Shown here: positions 1 through 11,615 of the stretch, in pieces
How positions within the stretch are numbered: the stretch's first letter is position 1
Layout: the number at the start of each line of letters is the position of its first letter
From: Halisarca cf. caerulea
Taxonomy: Eukaryota > Porifera > Demospongiae > Chondrillida > Halisarcidae
DNA length: 64,000 bases
NCBI GenBank assembly: GCA_963170055.1
Contig: CAUJGJ010000040.1
Coordinates: 2,529,801-2,593,800, forward strand
Direction: 5' to 3'
Translations under genes and position numbers: made by a program
The notes under the pieces: generated by a model
The model's database searches: none
What the model saw: the letters and a program-made list of their open reading frames with translations, nothing else
Told to the model about the DNA's origin: nothing

Positions 1-475
1 CTTAATTATAGAGCATTAATTTATCAAATAGCTACAAAAGATTACAAAAGTAGCTTTTATTCTAATAAAACTACAAGAATAATAACATGTTGCTAATCAT
101 AATGCTACAATCCAGAAGCTGGACTTGCTAATGCTAATCATCTACATTCCTAGACCTATAGACTTGCTAATATTCAGTTTATATCTTCTGTGGGTTCCAA
201 ATCATCTGTATTCAGAAAAGAAGAAGAAAGGGTGCTTGAATTATAGGCCACATTCACAGAATACACATGACATTGTCATTTATGTGCAACTAATGCTCTT
301 AGACTTTGCAGAATTACAGAAATAAATAGTATCCCATTGTACTGCTGTCGATGTATGCAGTGCTAGTAAAAGGAGGAAGTCACACAGATGACGCACAATA
401 AGAGCATAAATTACCACATTCTGTGCACACATGAACGTATGTATAAGTGTGTAAACACACAGGCCCATTATAACA
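1..475. repeat. Dispersed repeat, copy 1 (partner at 30965-31440)
   Basis: This stretch aligns along its length, in the same orientation, with 30965-31440. Shared landmarks are the opening 'ttatcaaa', the 'gctaatcatctac' block, 'gacttgctaa', and the later 'gtcgatgtatgcagtg' and 'cacacagatga' blocks. The copies differ by many substitutions and small indels, so the family is old. Short open frames here are not conserved between copies and I see no coding signal. The class of element is unknown; no terminal inverted repeat was found. Confidence 0.7.
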
Positions 476-1317
476 CATTTCGACAAGAAACAAAATGGCA
501 GCCACTTCAAGTTAAAAGTTTTGCTATTCCAGAATATAGGGGGGCGCGGAGCCCCGGTACCTCTCTTTAGGGAAAACACTGCATATGTTAACAGTACATA
601 CTGTACTAATCACTTAAAAGTTGATAAATTGTATCGCTTGCACAGCATGTTCTCAGAGTACTGTCCCTCAAAATGCTCCATTTTCTCAGTGTACCATACA
701 GTCATGCACAGTACGAATGAAAAAATGGCCGAATTCAATTAAATATGGCTGTTTTCACATCACTTGGTGGGATAGTAGCCACGCATTTGCCGAAAGCTTG
801 ATGAAACAATGCAAAGTATGGCATTAAAAGTATAACGGTCTAGTTTACCAAGTTGGTGTTGTTCTTTTAAGTCAATATGCAAATGAAATGATTTGGTTTT
901 GCTATCAACCTAGGAAGAAAAGTAAGTGCCGACTTTGCAGAAGCTTCTGAACGAAGAAGAATTCGCACATTTCCATGGCGATATGAAGAAATAGAAACAA
1001 TTCTTCGCAAGTATTGATCAGGTAGGCTACGTACCGCTTCTAGCAATATTATATATATGTATACTTCAGCGCAGTGTTATTTCGAACTTACACACATTGT
1101 TTCTCTCGACGAAGACAAGAAAAAGACTTGATCTCTCCACAATCTGAAAGACAAGACAAGAAATAGAAGACGACAAAACAAGAAAAAGACTAGATCTCTC
1201 CACTCTAGATCTCTTCTTCGAAATATTATTTCAGTCAATAATGCCGATTTCCAAGCGATTTGAGTTTCCAGGGCCGTAGGCGGCCCACGAGTGTTTTAAA
1301 CTCAAATCACTTGTTCT
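476..1317. other. No gene seen
   Basis: AT-rich DNA with a few short open frames and no domain or splice pattern that I can support. A small GA/AAGA-rich patch lies near 1105-1210, with two partial repeats of 'aagacaagaaaaagac' followed by 'tagatctctcc'. Confidence 0.4.
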
Positions 1318-1448
1318 TGGGAGGGTGGGGGGTGGGGGGGGGGGGGGGGGGGGGGCAGTCAAAGGGGGCATTTTGCCCCCTCCCCTCAGCCCCTTATGAC
1401 CCTGTTGCCCTTTCTCTCTTGAAGTTATATTCTATTACACAAACACGT

Positions 1449-1500
<52 letters not shown>

Positions 1501-1725
1501 GCTGTATTTATAAACCTTCTTGAGAGGTCTCACAAGGCTCCACATGCTACCTCATGAAGCCTGAACACTCAAAAGGAACACAAGAATAATAAATTATATA
1601 AAGGTGCATGGTGGTTTACTTCAGCCATCTATGAGAATGAAATCCTTCGATAAATGTAAAATAGGTAACTATACTACCATGTAAATCTAGAATCTGGTTC
1701 AATAAATGGGGCACGCTTCATCAAA
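1318..1725 (+). repeat. poly-G/(CA)n repeat module, copy 1
   Basis: A composite module made of a long G run, the hairpin-forming block 'gggggcattttgccccc', a C/T-rich stretch, a (CA)n tract, then 'ctgcagctgtat' and 'aaaccttcttgagaggtct'. It is repeated at 2728-3025 and 3026-3390. The order of blocks is the same in all three copies, while the lengths of the G and CA runs differ. Frames through it are low complexity and not considered coding. Confidence 0.75.
1450..1496. repeat. (CA)n microsatellite
   Basis: Pure alternating AC tract of about 47 bases inside the first repeat module. Confidence 0.95.
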
Positions 1726-2090
1726 CCCCGATAGACCATCCAGACAAGCATTCAAAAGTTTCGATCCCCTTTGTAGCATGCAGAGCAAAATATCAGCAAT
1801 CTAACACACCCAACATTGTGCTCAATATGATGCATGCCAGTGAATTCCAGAAATGAACAATTCTGTCAAGCAATCTCATGCACATAAATAACTACATGTT
1901 GCGGACCTAGTACATACAAGTGCAGGTATAAGGAAAGTCAAAAAACAGTGCACACTAATTCCCTAACACACTTTATGTAACAATATAACACAATGCATGC
2001 CAGTTCAGTCTACTGTCATTTAGTACAGTCCCCTGTCTACGAATGAACTCGAGTAGGCTAATCATTGACCAAAGACGAACTATCAGGAGG
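1726..2090. other. No gene seen
   Basis: Unique-looking AT-rich sequence without a supported exon or repeat. Confidence 0.4.
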
Positions 2091-2152
2091 CCACACACAC
2101 ACGCATGAACGCACACATGCACACATGCACACACGCACACACACGCACGCGT

Positions 2153-2192
<40 letters not shown>

Positions 2193-2215
2193 ATGAACAC
2201 ACATACACAATACTT
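2091..2215. repeat. Compound (CA)n/(CACG)n microsatellite
   Basis: Imperfect CA/CGCA/TGCA repeat followed by a purer (CA)n tract near 2157-2187. Open frames across it are pure Cys-Val or His-Thr repeats and are artefacts. Confidence 0.9.
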
Positions 2216-2727
2216 TACATCAAAGGAAGAAAGTATGACATCTGATACTGCACGCTTTTGGTGACTAGTATCCAATAAGAGCACCATTTGTCAATTCATT
2301 TCCCATACAAGGTATAACCCAGCTAACCAAAAAAACATCTCCCATGCAATGTGATACAAAACACCCCAGACTGTTAAATAGGGAAAACAATTTGTGTCCA
2401 CAACTTAGTAAGTTATTGAAAGACCACCAGTTACTGTGCATTGGCTCTTCATTGCACCTTCCCTTGAGGGAACTCGACCAATGCATAGTTGGTCTGGCTA
2501 GTGTACAAACAATGTATGAATCCTACTAACTTTCAATGAATATATGTATAATCTAAGGACACACAGTCACACCCTCTGTTGAGTAATTGGCAAGTGGAGC
2601 CACTGCTCATAACTTGCCAGTGGAAGATTGCAAAACAGCAGTTACTGTATAATACCTTCCCATAATATCTATTATATCATTTCTCTCCCGAGAACAATTG
2701 AAAATAAGGGCTTCCTCAATATAGTGG
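2216..2727. other. No gene seen
   Basis: No exon, RNA gene or repeat could be supported here. Short frames on both strands lack any recognisable protein motif. Confidence 0.4.
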
Positions 2728-3025
2728 ACAGAGTTTCTCTTGGGGGGGGGGGGGGGGGGGATGCAGTCAAAGGGGGCATTTTGCCCCCTCCCCTCAGCCC
2801 CTTATGACCCTGTTGCCCTTTCTTCCTTCAACTTCATACATTTTATGACACACACGCCCGCATGCCCGCACACACACACACACGCACATAACTGCAACTG
2901 CATTCATAAACCTTCTTAAGAGGTCTAAAATGGCTTCATATTCCAGCTTGTACTTCAGCCATCAGTGTGAATGAAATCCTTCAATTAAATTATAAAACAG
3001 GTACTATACTACCATGTAAATCTAA
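2728..3025 (+). repeat. poly-G/(CA)n repeat module, copy 2
   Basis: The G run at about 2741-2760 is followed by the 'gggggcattttgccccc' hairpin, the C/T block and a short degenerate CA tract (about 2850-2888). It then shows the same trailing sequence as copy 1. It abuts copy 3 directly at about 3026, so copies 2 and 3 are in tandem. Confidence 0.75.
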
Positions 3026-3115
3026 ATGGGGGGGACAGTCAAAGAGGGCTTTTTGCCTCCTTCCCTCAGCCCATTATGACCCTTTTGCCCTTTCTCCCTT
3101 GAACTTATATTTTAT

Positions 3116-3190
<75 letters not shown>

Positions 3191-3390
3191 CTGCAGCTGT
3201 ATTCATAAACCTTCTTGAGAGCTCTTAAATGGCTTCACATTCTACCTCATGAAGCTTGAACACTCAAAAAGAAAACAGGCATAATGAATTATATGAAGAT
3301 GCATGGTGGTACTTCAACCATCAATGTTAATGAAATCCTCAATTAATGTAAATCAGGTTCAAAAAATGGGGCAAGCTTTTAGAAACCCCG
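3026..3390 (+). repeat. poly-G/(CA)n repeat module, copy 3
   Basis: Third copy, with a short G run, an 'agagggctttttgcctcc' version of the hairpin block (partly decayed), a long CA tract and the trailing 'aaccttcttgaga' block. The 3' part also matches the tail of copy 1 ('gcatggtggt', 'caaaaaatggggca'). Confidence 0.75.
3117..3188. repeat. (CA)n microsatellite
   Basis: Pure CA tract of about 72 bases within the third repeat module. Confidence 0.95.
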
Positions 3391-4277
3391 CAATGATGTA
3401 TTGCACATGCAGGTGTCGTGTCTGTGGACGAATATGTGCCGTACATTCAATCAACAGAACTCCATGTCTGTCGTATGTTCAAATGATGAAGATATCACAG
3501 GTTTGACCCATAATATTGTATTTTCAGAGCATAATAGCAACTTCAGTGCTATAGTTCTTCTCTTTCTCTACTGATCTGCTTCACCTGTTCGGCAGGCTCT
3601 ATCCTCTCTTCAACCTAGTGGTTCATAATGGTGTGGCTAATTGAGGTTGCGGTCATCCTTCACAAGCATAATTGCATGTTGATTATTCCCTACCCTCGGC
3701 TGTTGATGACAGGCCAACAAACTAAGTGAACAAGCCGTCTATTACTCGAAAACACATACATTTCGCAATTTGTGTTGCCGCAGAGTTGTAATCCAAGTGG
3801 TAAACAACAATAGCATGAACACAGTGTCAATTACCCACATAGCGTCCACCAAAAGTACAAATTACTTGAACACACCGTCCATTGGATATACTTATTATAT
3901 ACCAGACACAGCTGCAATTGTCATTTTTTTTTAAGCTTCCTGTGCATTAATTCGCATGCCAGATCTCTGCTCCATATATCATGCATTATGCTATAGCTTT
4001 CACCAATGACCCTGATCAATAGTTACTTCTGGAAAGCACAAACAGCAGTGGTGTCAATCTTTGTCCAAATCTGTGCACGCATGTGCAACCACTCAAAGCC
4101 CACACAGTGGGTAGCCACCATGGATACACTATCATGAAACTCAAACTAGACTATTCATCATCCGTGAGCCTCTCATGCAGACTCAGGCTCACTTCTACAT
4201 GCAATGATGATCACTTGCCTGGTTATTAATAACTAACACAATGAAGTTGTGTGCTGACTTGCCAGATCAATCCATGT
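3391..4277. other. No gene seen
   Basis: No supported exon. If the long minus-strand gene ending near 5150 continues, further 3' exons could lie here, but I could not identify any with convincing splice sites. Confidence 0.35.
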
Positions 4278-4356
<79 letters not shown>

Positions 4357-4430
4357 CACACACACACATACACACACACATTCACGCACGTATACATGCA
4401 CACACACACGCACACACGCATGCACAGGCA
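4278..4430. repeat. (CA)n compound microsatellite
   Basis: About 70 bases of pure CA followed by interrupted CGCA, CATA and TTCACGCA units. Frames on both strands are repeat artefacts. Confidence 0.95.
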
Positions 4431-4949
4431 GAACAGGAGCAGCACTGCACGTAAGTATGCCCAATGCCATGCCTGTTTTGCTCATAATGTGAAATGTAAA
4501 CTGCATTTCATTCTCAGAACATCATTTCTTCGGATGTCTACGGCAATTAGTAAATCATTGACAATGTGTTCTCCGGTTGCCATGTTATACTTATGTCATC
4601 GAGCTCAAGCTGCTGAACATTCATAAATCCCCTAATGGGGACTAAATCACACCAACTTCCCTCCCCCCTCTCCACACACACAATTTCCTCTGTATATACA
4701 CCTTACCTCCACCAAAATTGTCCCCAATGAGCTCGGTATTTAACAAATAGGAAGAACTAGTACAAGGGCCCAGCTGAAGCAGGTATACATTACCACATTT
4801 TGCTCAGAAAAATATAATATGTGTATAAGCCATTACATTAACAGGAAAGTATTTGCATTCCTCTCTTTAGAACCTAGCTTCAGATGTCTAAAACAGCTGT
4901 TATCACAACGTCACTTGACCATCTTTTTATAGTGATGCCACTGAGTATA
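4431..4949. other. No gene seen
   Basis: AT-rich sequence without supported features; presumed intron or 3' flank of the minus-strand gene. Confidence 0.35.
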
Positions 4950-5149
4950 AAATGGCAGCAGAAATATTCTTAGGCCCTTTCATCATGGCCGAAAATGAAC
5001 TCAGAAACTACCTTCATAATTTAATCTTATTTTACCCGTCCACACACCAGGTATTGGTTTGTTGTCACAACTACACATACTACCTCTCCATGCAAACCAC
5101 ACACCATCATTATTTTGAAATGCTTCCAGTGGGTACTGTATTTACTTAC

Positions 5150-5191
5150 CTGGATGTGGAGGAGGCCTTGGATCACCAACCGTTCCATGTC
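5150..5191 (-). CDS. Proline-rich linker exon (copy 2), helical-module gene
   Basis: Minus-strand 42-base exon bounded by a CACAG acceptor and a GTAAGT donor. It is phase 1-1 and reads HGTVGDPRPPPHP. The other two frames are worse: one holds a stop and the third gives no coherent pattern. It is a duplicate of the exon at 5598-5639. A short Pro-rich spacer between globular domains is the likely role. It is the last exon I can place in the minus-strand gene that starts at 21251. Assignment rests on phase and composition, not on a recognised family. Confidence 0.5.
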
Positions 5192-5597
5192 CTGTGAGGT
5201 TGAAAGTACATACATAGCAAAACATGATCAACAGTTTATGTAATGAAATGTACAGCCCATATAAGACCAGAAGCTATAATAAGTATATTATTTGTACTCA
5301 ATGTCAGGTAATTGTCTCACCCCAAACAAATAAGATACAAGGAAAAATATGTAATGATTATGTATACACTCAATGTAAGGAGACCCTATCATACTCATGC
5401 AGTTCAAAACCGTATTGCAAATTAAAAATACCAAGTTAAATGTACTCAGAAACCACCCTATAAAACTAATAACCATGCATTTTCCCCATCCGTACCCCCA
5501 TTATTGTTTTGTTACCACAACTACACTATACCACCCTCACACACACACGCATCGTCACACTCTTAAAATGTTTGCAGCAGGTGTTGTACTTATTTAC

Positions 5598-5639
5598 CTG
5601 GCTGTGGAGGAGGCAATGGATCACCAACAGTTTCACGTC
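5598..5639 (-). CDS. Proline-rich linker exon (copy 1), helical-module gene
   Basis: Minus-strand 42-base exon with a CACAG acceptor and GTAAAT donor, phase 1-1, reading RETVGDPLPPPQP. It lies 3' of the helical exon 6171-5974 and uses the same intron phase, so it splices in frame. The tandem copy at 5150-5191 keeps the GDP.PPP.P pattern although bases have diverged. This suggests selection on the peptide or a young duplication. Function: probable flexible linker (inference). Confidence 0.5.
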
Positions 5640-5973
5640 CTGTGAGGTTGAAAGTACACACATAGCAAAACATGATCAGCAGTCTATGTTTTGACACACA
5701 CATACAGCAAATAAAAGACCAGAAGCGCCAATGTGTATATTTGTACAGTCTAAATGTCAGGTAAATCCAACTTGTGTGACAAATCTAACTCACCCAAACG
5801 AAACACAATACATGCAAAAATATATACATGTATCATGTATATATCCAAGCTGCAAGGAGACCCTATCATACTCACCTCAATAGATTATTGCACGTAAAAA
5901 AAACAAGTTAGATGATTATGTTTGATCACATGTAATGTATTACAAGAATACAAGTCATCCTATGCAAACATAC

Positions 5974-6171
5974 TTCTCACTGCTACTGCTTCTTCTGTAA
6001 ATCCATGAGCATCCAAGATCTTTGCCATTCGCTTGTTAACTTCACTTGTTGTGGCTGCAGCAGCACGTGACCACATGGGAATCCATTCTCTTCCAATTTG
6101 GCTCCTTACATCTATCATATCTCTGCCTTTTTCCACAGATAGGCACTCCTCTGCCACTAACTCAGCTAAAA
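5974..6171 (-). CDS. Helical-module exon, possible death-fold, module 4
   Basis: Minus-strand exon of 198 bases, phase 1-1, with a TCTAG acceptor and a GTATGT donor. It starts VLAELVAEECLSVEKG and ends AKILDAHGFTEEAVAVR. It is clearly homologous to the exon at 13031-12846. Both begin VLA(E/D)L, both end with a helix followed by HG(F/Y)..E, and both stop at the same splice position 11 residues after that His. Reading past the donor meets a stop two codons later, which supports splicing. The predicted fold is all-helical. A death-domain superfamily member is plausible but I cannot prove the family from the residues alone. Confidence 0.55.
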
Positions 6172-6485
6172 CTAGAAGGTGAGACAATTATTCTCATACA
6201 AGTAATGTTATTCACGTAGGAAACAAATGCTAAGTTCATTTTATACACTTATATTATAAATTTGGTTAGCAACTTCATTACATTTATTGGAAATATTGTA
6301 GGCATACAAGCTTGCATTAATTGCTGATATTTTACAAACTTCGTTGTTTATATTATTTTTCAAAGTTCCTCCCTTAATCTCTTTTAGTCTTATGTTGATA
6401 CCTGTATAACCAGAAATATTGGTGTTTATCATATTTTGGTAGAGTGGCAGTTTAATTGACAAACAACAACATAACATCCACCAAT
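6172..6485. other. Intron sequence
   Basis: Presumed intron of the minus-strand gene; no other feature supported. Confidence 0.35.
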
Positions 6486-8202
6486 GCATGTGAGACATGT
6501 CCAGATTTGTTATGATAGCGCCCTTCAGTTTGCATAGTAATAAAATGTGGGTTTTCGGCGCCTATAAGTTATTAGTCACGCATTTATCCCGTGATTCGAG
6601 CTGTTATTCGGGCGTATACGAATGTCGAATCCGCGTTTTGTGACATTTTCTGTCATCACAGTTGTTCTATCACATGTTGGCTTGTGACCTAACTGGATGT
6701 TCTTTGGAATTTTATTTTTCGGCTGGGTGCTACGCGAGGGAACAAGCTGGACACAGTTTTCTTGATGCGTACGTCAAGCTATTTATATAATACTGTTCCT
6801 GCCCGAAGTTATCGGAGCTTGAATTTTGGTTTTGAGGGCCAATTTCGCGGATCTCGGCTTCAGAGAGGAATTGTCAATGCCCCCACATGGAAAAGTTAGT
6901 AAATGTGTTGCTATAGCTCTTTATGTGAGAATATAGTCTTAAAAGCGTTCCTCCATGTAGCACCCAAAGCGTTTTGCTTATTAGTAGGGCTTAGAAAAAC
7001 CTCACTAATTCCTTCGCAACAACAACAGGCCTCTCAAAAGGGAAATGATCGAAAAGTTTATAGGTTCACCTACTCGTTAAGCCCTCGTTCGACGCTCTGA
7101 AGCTTCTACAAGTTGAGAACTGAAGTTGTAAAAAGACCGAAATTTCCACACCTCTGAATGGACATGTCTCATGCGAATATTCTCTGTACAAGACTGACTT
7201 TCCTGCAGTCAGAACTTTGTGAGTGGCCACATCTATAATAATTCACACTTATACTCTGCAATTTTGTAGTAGATTATCCAAAGGGAGTGAAGAGTAAAAC
7301 AGAAATCTTGAGACACTTTTTACCCTCGTATGCAAGTCGATCGAAGACTCCATTTTAGTAGCTATGGGTATATATATAATTATAAGCTCAGCAGGCTAAT
7401 CATTAAAACAAACCACTAATAAACAATGAAGCCCAAAGCCGCCAAAATTTATTATTCATTCCACCAATATTTCCGCATGTGGGACCTGTCCGCGCTAATT
7501 CGGAGGTGTGAAAATTTCGGTCTTTTTTACAGCCTTAGTTCTGAACTTGTAGAAGCATCAGAGTGTCAGACGAAGGCTTAAGATGTAGGTAGAGGCATAA
7601 GCGTTTCGAGAATTACCATTTTAAAAGATCTGATCTATTCGCGAAGAAGCTCGTATGGTTTTCCTAACCCCTATTAAAAAGCGAAATGCTTTGGGCGCAA
7701 GATGGTGGAATGCTTCTAAGACTATTCTTTCACATAAATCGTTATAGCGAAACATTTACTAACTTTTCCATGCGGAGGCATTGACAATTCCGCTCCAAAG
7801 CCGAGATCTGTAAAAACGACCCTCAACCAGCAAAATTCAAGCTGTTGTAACTTGCGACAGGAGTAAAGGTTCTTTTGCCTCAGCATGGAAAAGTTGTATA
7901 TTACAAATGGCTCGAAGTTGGCACCTATAAACTGTCTCCAGCTTGTTCCTTCACGTTGCGCTCAGCCGAAAACCAGAATTCAGAAGGACATTCAGCTAGG
8001 TCACAGGCCAGCATGTGATAGAGTAAACGTGACGACAGAAAACGTCACTAATCGCGGATTTGGTAATCGTATACGCCTGAATATCAGGCTGAATCACGAG
8101 ATAAATGCATGACTAATAACTTAAAGGCGCCGAAAAATGACATTTTATCACTATGCAAACTGGGAAGCTTTATCATAACAAATCTGGACATGTCTCACAT
8201 GC
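6486..8202. mobile_element. Foldback element with ~700-bp inverted arms
   Basis: The two ends are inverted copies. The left end reads GCATGTGAGACATGTCC and continues to TTGTTATGA; the right end reads TCATAACAA and continues to the complement of the terminus. The arms run to about 7190 and from about 7455. Matching internal landmarks are the 'ggcgcc' block, the 'gaacaagctgga' block, the 'aaaagaccgaaatttccacacct' region and its complement near 7500, and the Cys/His-poor frames between them. Arms differ by many substitutions. No transposase was seen, so this is a non-autonomous foldback-type element or an ancient palindromic duplication. A clear target-site duplication was not found. Further copies of the GGACATGTC.CACATGCG terminus occur near 7165 and 8697. 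Confidence 0.7.
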
Positions 8203-8766
8203 GTCTGGTTGTACAGTATGAACTTCTTCAATTCTGGATGAAAGCCATCTAAGATATAGGTGAAGACTCTGAAGTACTTCTCAACACCTGTAATTTGGAC
8301 GACCATTTTGGTCATTGCACAAGCACTTTACCTAGTTGTTGGTGGGCTTAGAAATATTCACACATGCATGGATTCCAATCCACCAAATCCGCAAAAGTTT
8401 TATCCAACAAAGCTAAGCACGTGTACGATATTATGAACTAGTCTGACTCGGCTTATTAGTCCCAGTGTCATTAACCCTTGTACCCTCAGTTTGGGGTATT
8501 CCTGTGCTTTGCACCCAACCAATTTCAGACTCAAGTAGAGGGGTCAGGAAACCAGTCGTATTTTACAGATGAAGGACAGAGAGCCTCCAAAACGATTATT
8601 TGAAAGTTCGAGTGTTCTCTTAGAAAAGTGTTTTAGTGATCCTTCTCAGAGCCACACAGGCACATATCAACACAAATTTCACATGTATTTAGCATGGACA
8701 TGTCCCACATGCGGTAAGTTTCTTGCAATTATTTAAAGTAAAACATTGCACCTGTTTTAGTGAATA
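8203..8766. other. Intergenic/intron with a solitary TTAA-type element end
   Basis: TTAACCCTTGTACCCTC at 8471 closely matches the terminus of the MITE at 39871-40775 (TTAACCCTCGTACCCTC). No matching right end was found, so this is a truncated or solo end. The rest shows nothing I can name. Confidence 0.45.
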
Positions 8767-10349
8767 TTAACACATCTTGCACCATACGCCATATGCGCCT
8801 CAACCGGATGCGGTTTTTGAGTACCACACGCCGTATGCGCCCTGATCGCATATGTTCTTCTGATCAACTTTCCCCTGTCACTTTCTTAGTAACCCTACCT
8901 AAATCTTACATCATTAGAAAGGCTAAAAATAGAGCTTTCTAACGGTGTGTAAAAAGAGGTACCATCAATTACAAATTTCTCAAGTAAAACGCTCAAAAAA
9001 CTATCAAGGAAATTACTAAATAAACATGGAGTCATGCTCTTCTAAACTTAGAAATACACAGTCTATAAAAGCAAACTATACAAAGTACATCATTATAAAT
9101 AATAACAGTGAACAGTAACAAGGATGAAACATTCTGGAATATGAATTGATGATCTTTTTAGCAATAGCTCTGAGCTCTTTGCCATAACCGGACTACACCG
9201 AAGTGATCTACAAGGAGAAGATGATAGTGATGATAGTACAGATGAGATTGAAGAGTACTTCAATGAGTTGGAGATACACGATGAAGAAGATATGGATTAT
9301 GAACCCGAGGAGGAACCTCTTTGCATTCTACTACCCCAGTGAGAAGCACTCACACAGAAGATGAATCGATAACACCAGATGAAAGTGATACAACAACAAT
9401 TTGTCAGGACATCCCAACTACATGGTTTGATTCTTTCACCCCTTTGACGATTGAACCCTTTTTTACCTACATCCCATGGGTTAGCTCAGGTATTTACTGC
9501 ATCAAATACAGCACTAGATGTGTTTCAAAAAGTTTTTGACATGACACTCTTTGAGAAGATAGCCGAAGAGACAAACCGGTATGCCACACAAAAGCAGGAG
9601 ACACACCGTGACCCAACATGGACACCCACATATACGAAGGAGATAAAAGCCTTCATTGGCATGCACATCATCATGGGACTTGTCAGGTATCCAAGATACC
9701 ATCTATACTGGAGTCAGGATGACTATTTTACAAACTACGGGATTGAGAACACAATGACCAGGAGGAGATTTCAAGCACTTGAACGATATCTACATATAAA
9801 TGACATCAGTAAAATGCGAAAGAAAGGTGCACCTGATTATGACCGCTTATACCGAATCCAGCCAATGATGGACCGCTGCAGGGAACATTTCCATTAAGCA
9901 TGTACGCCTGTTCGTGAACTTAGTGTAAATGAAGGCATGATTGCATATCGTGGTCGTATATCTTATCTGCAATGCATCCCAAAAAACCGACAAAATTTGG
10001 CATTAAGGTTTGGTTGCTAGCTGAGTCCAAGACAGGCTACATCAGCAACTACATAGTCTAAACTGGGAAATTGAGTGAGGAGAATATGGACCCGGAGCTG
10101 GAAGGCCACAACCAAGGCTACAAAGTGGTCATGGCCTTGATGAAACCCTACCTAAATTTAGGTCACCATGTCTACTTTGACAATCTTTTCACGTCGCTTC
10201 TACTACTGGAGGATTTAAGAAGCAGGGGCACTTACGCTACGAGCACAGTACCTACAAACAGGAAGGAGTACCCAGCTGAAGTGAAAACTGCCAAATTGAA
10301 GGTCGGCGAATACATAGACAGCCAAAAACAAAGTGTTGTTACAACTAAA

Positions 10350-10953
10350 CAGGGCTGTAGGAAGGACCTATGTGTTGGTCCGGCCATCAATGCGTGATGC
10401 ATCTCTTTCTTGTAACGAAATTACATATAATACTATACATATCATGCTATCATTAATTTTTACACTGAACCATTCGAAACCAATTCCCTCAAAATTTTCA
10501 TAGTGGGAGCATGTTTACAGGAAAGCGAAAATGATGTAGCTAGCAACTGTAATGGTCTTAAATTTGGAATCTCTCAAAGAACTTTTTTCTGTGTTTACTG
10601 TACAGGTGACATAGACCCATTACCCCCTATCATGCAGATAGTACCACACTTGTTTGGTTTCAATAGCACACGTTTGATGACGTCATCATCAAGATGTCTC
10701 CCGCTGATCTAACGGATTATCTAACGAATTTTTGGACACTTCTTTAGAATCCATGAACGTATCGCTTCTAAAATGCTAGAATACTTGTACTTTTAAAGGG
10801 TTTATATAACGCCATTACTTTATATCTCAAGTTGCTTAAGTCACCTTCAAGTTTATTAGATAAACGAGGTCAGCACTGTTAGTTTTTTTTATCAGTGCCC
10901 TAAAAGTTGGTGCGGCCATGGCCGGACCAACCGCAGCAGCTCCTACGGCCCTG
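10350..10953. mobile_element. MITE nested in piggyBac transposase
   Basis: A 604-bp insert with inverted ends: left CAGGGCTGTAGGA, right TCCTACGGCCCTG, plus a further inner inverted match around 'ggtccggcca'. It is flanked by the direct repeat CTAAA (10345-10349 and 10954-10958). Removing the insert with one repeat copy joins the transposase reading frame exactly: VVTTK runs into WHDKQEV. The CAGGG terminus resembles hAT-type ends, but the 5-bp duplication is shorter than the usual 8 bp, so the superfamily is uncertain. Confidence 0.85.
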
Positions 10954-11185
10954 CTAAATGGCATGACAAACAGGAAGTCAGCATGATGACAACAATAACA
11001 GATGGGAATTTACCACCACTCACCATAAATCGAAGATCCAAAGATCCATACAAGAGGGACGTCAGAATGCCAGTTGTTATCCATCAATACAACACTTTCA
11101 TGAAAGGAGTCAATCTGTCAGATCAGCTACGGTAATACTATGCTATGGAGCGTCCAAGCAAGAAATATTGGAAGAATATCTTCTG

Positions 11186-11615
11186 CAGGGGCGTAGCTCC
11201 ATTGTTTCCTGGTTGCTAGGAAGCCCCCCTCATTAGAAATCCCTTTAATCTGAAGCCACCAGTATGCTAATCAATCATACAATTAATCCAACACTTTCTC
11301 CAATTGTCACCTATCATGCACCTGCACTAGGCTATCCTGCACACATGGTTCTACTGAGAGCACTGTAATACTGTTCTACTACATTTGTGCATGCTTTGTG
11401 CTCTTTAGTCGTTTCTAGCTTGTCTGACACACTAGTTTTCAAACTACCATTAGAAATTTACATGTGGTGTCCCCTTACATGAATGTGGCCACAGCGCTTA
11501 TACCACATGCTACAGTAAGTAAAGGCTGTTATAGTACAATGTGTCCACGATACCACCATGTGCCCAGATCATGGCTTGTAGAAACCCTCTTACTTTTCTT
11601 CTGGCTACGCCCCTG
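11186..11615. mobile_element. hAT-like MITE nested in piggyBac transposase
   Basis: A 430-bp insert with inverted ends CAGGGGCGTAGC and GCTACGCCCCTG. It splits the transposase between KKYWKNIF and FSFLMDTSICNTFV, which are adjacent in the family. The flanking duplication is imperfect (cttctg/cttcag). The CAGGGGCGTAGC terminus is of the type common among hAT-derived MITEs. Confidence 0.8.

Larger units (their letters stand above)
4950..5700. repeat. Tandem duplication carrying two linker exons
   Basis: The block around 5035-5240 is repeated at about 5495-5700 with substitutions. Shared pieces include 'ttgtcacaactacac', the exon, 'ttgaaagtaca' and 'catagcaaaacatgatca'. The unit is about 450 bp. 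The duplicated element is a minus-strand 42-base exon with its flanking intron sequence, so the event duplicated a coding module. Both copies keep splice acceptor and donor dinucleotides. Confidence 0.75.

Noticed and set aside
280..579. 99-codon minus-strand frame at the left edge
   Set aside because: Inside a dispersed repeat; the partner copy at 30965-31440 does not keep the frame.
4233..4626. Open frames rich in Cys-Val or His-Thr over CA tracts (also at 2, 12.5, 30.7, 53 and 59.7 kb)
   Set aside because: Translation of microsatellites; no protein evidence.
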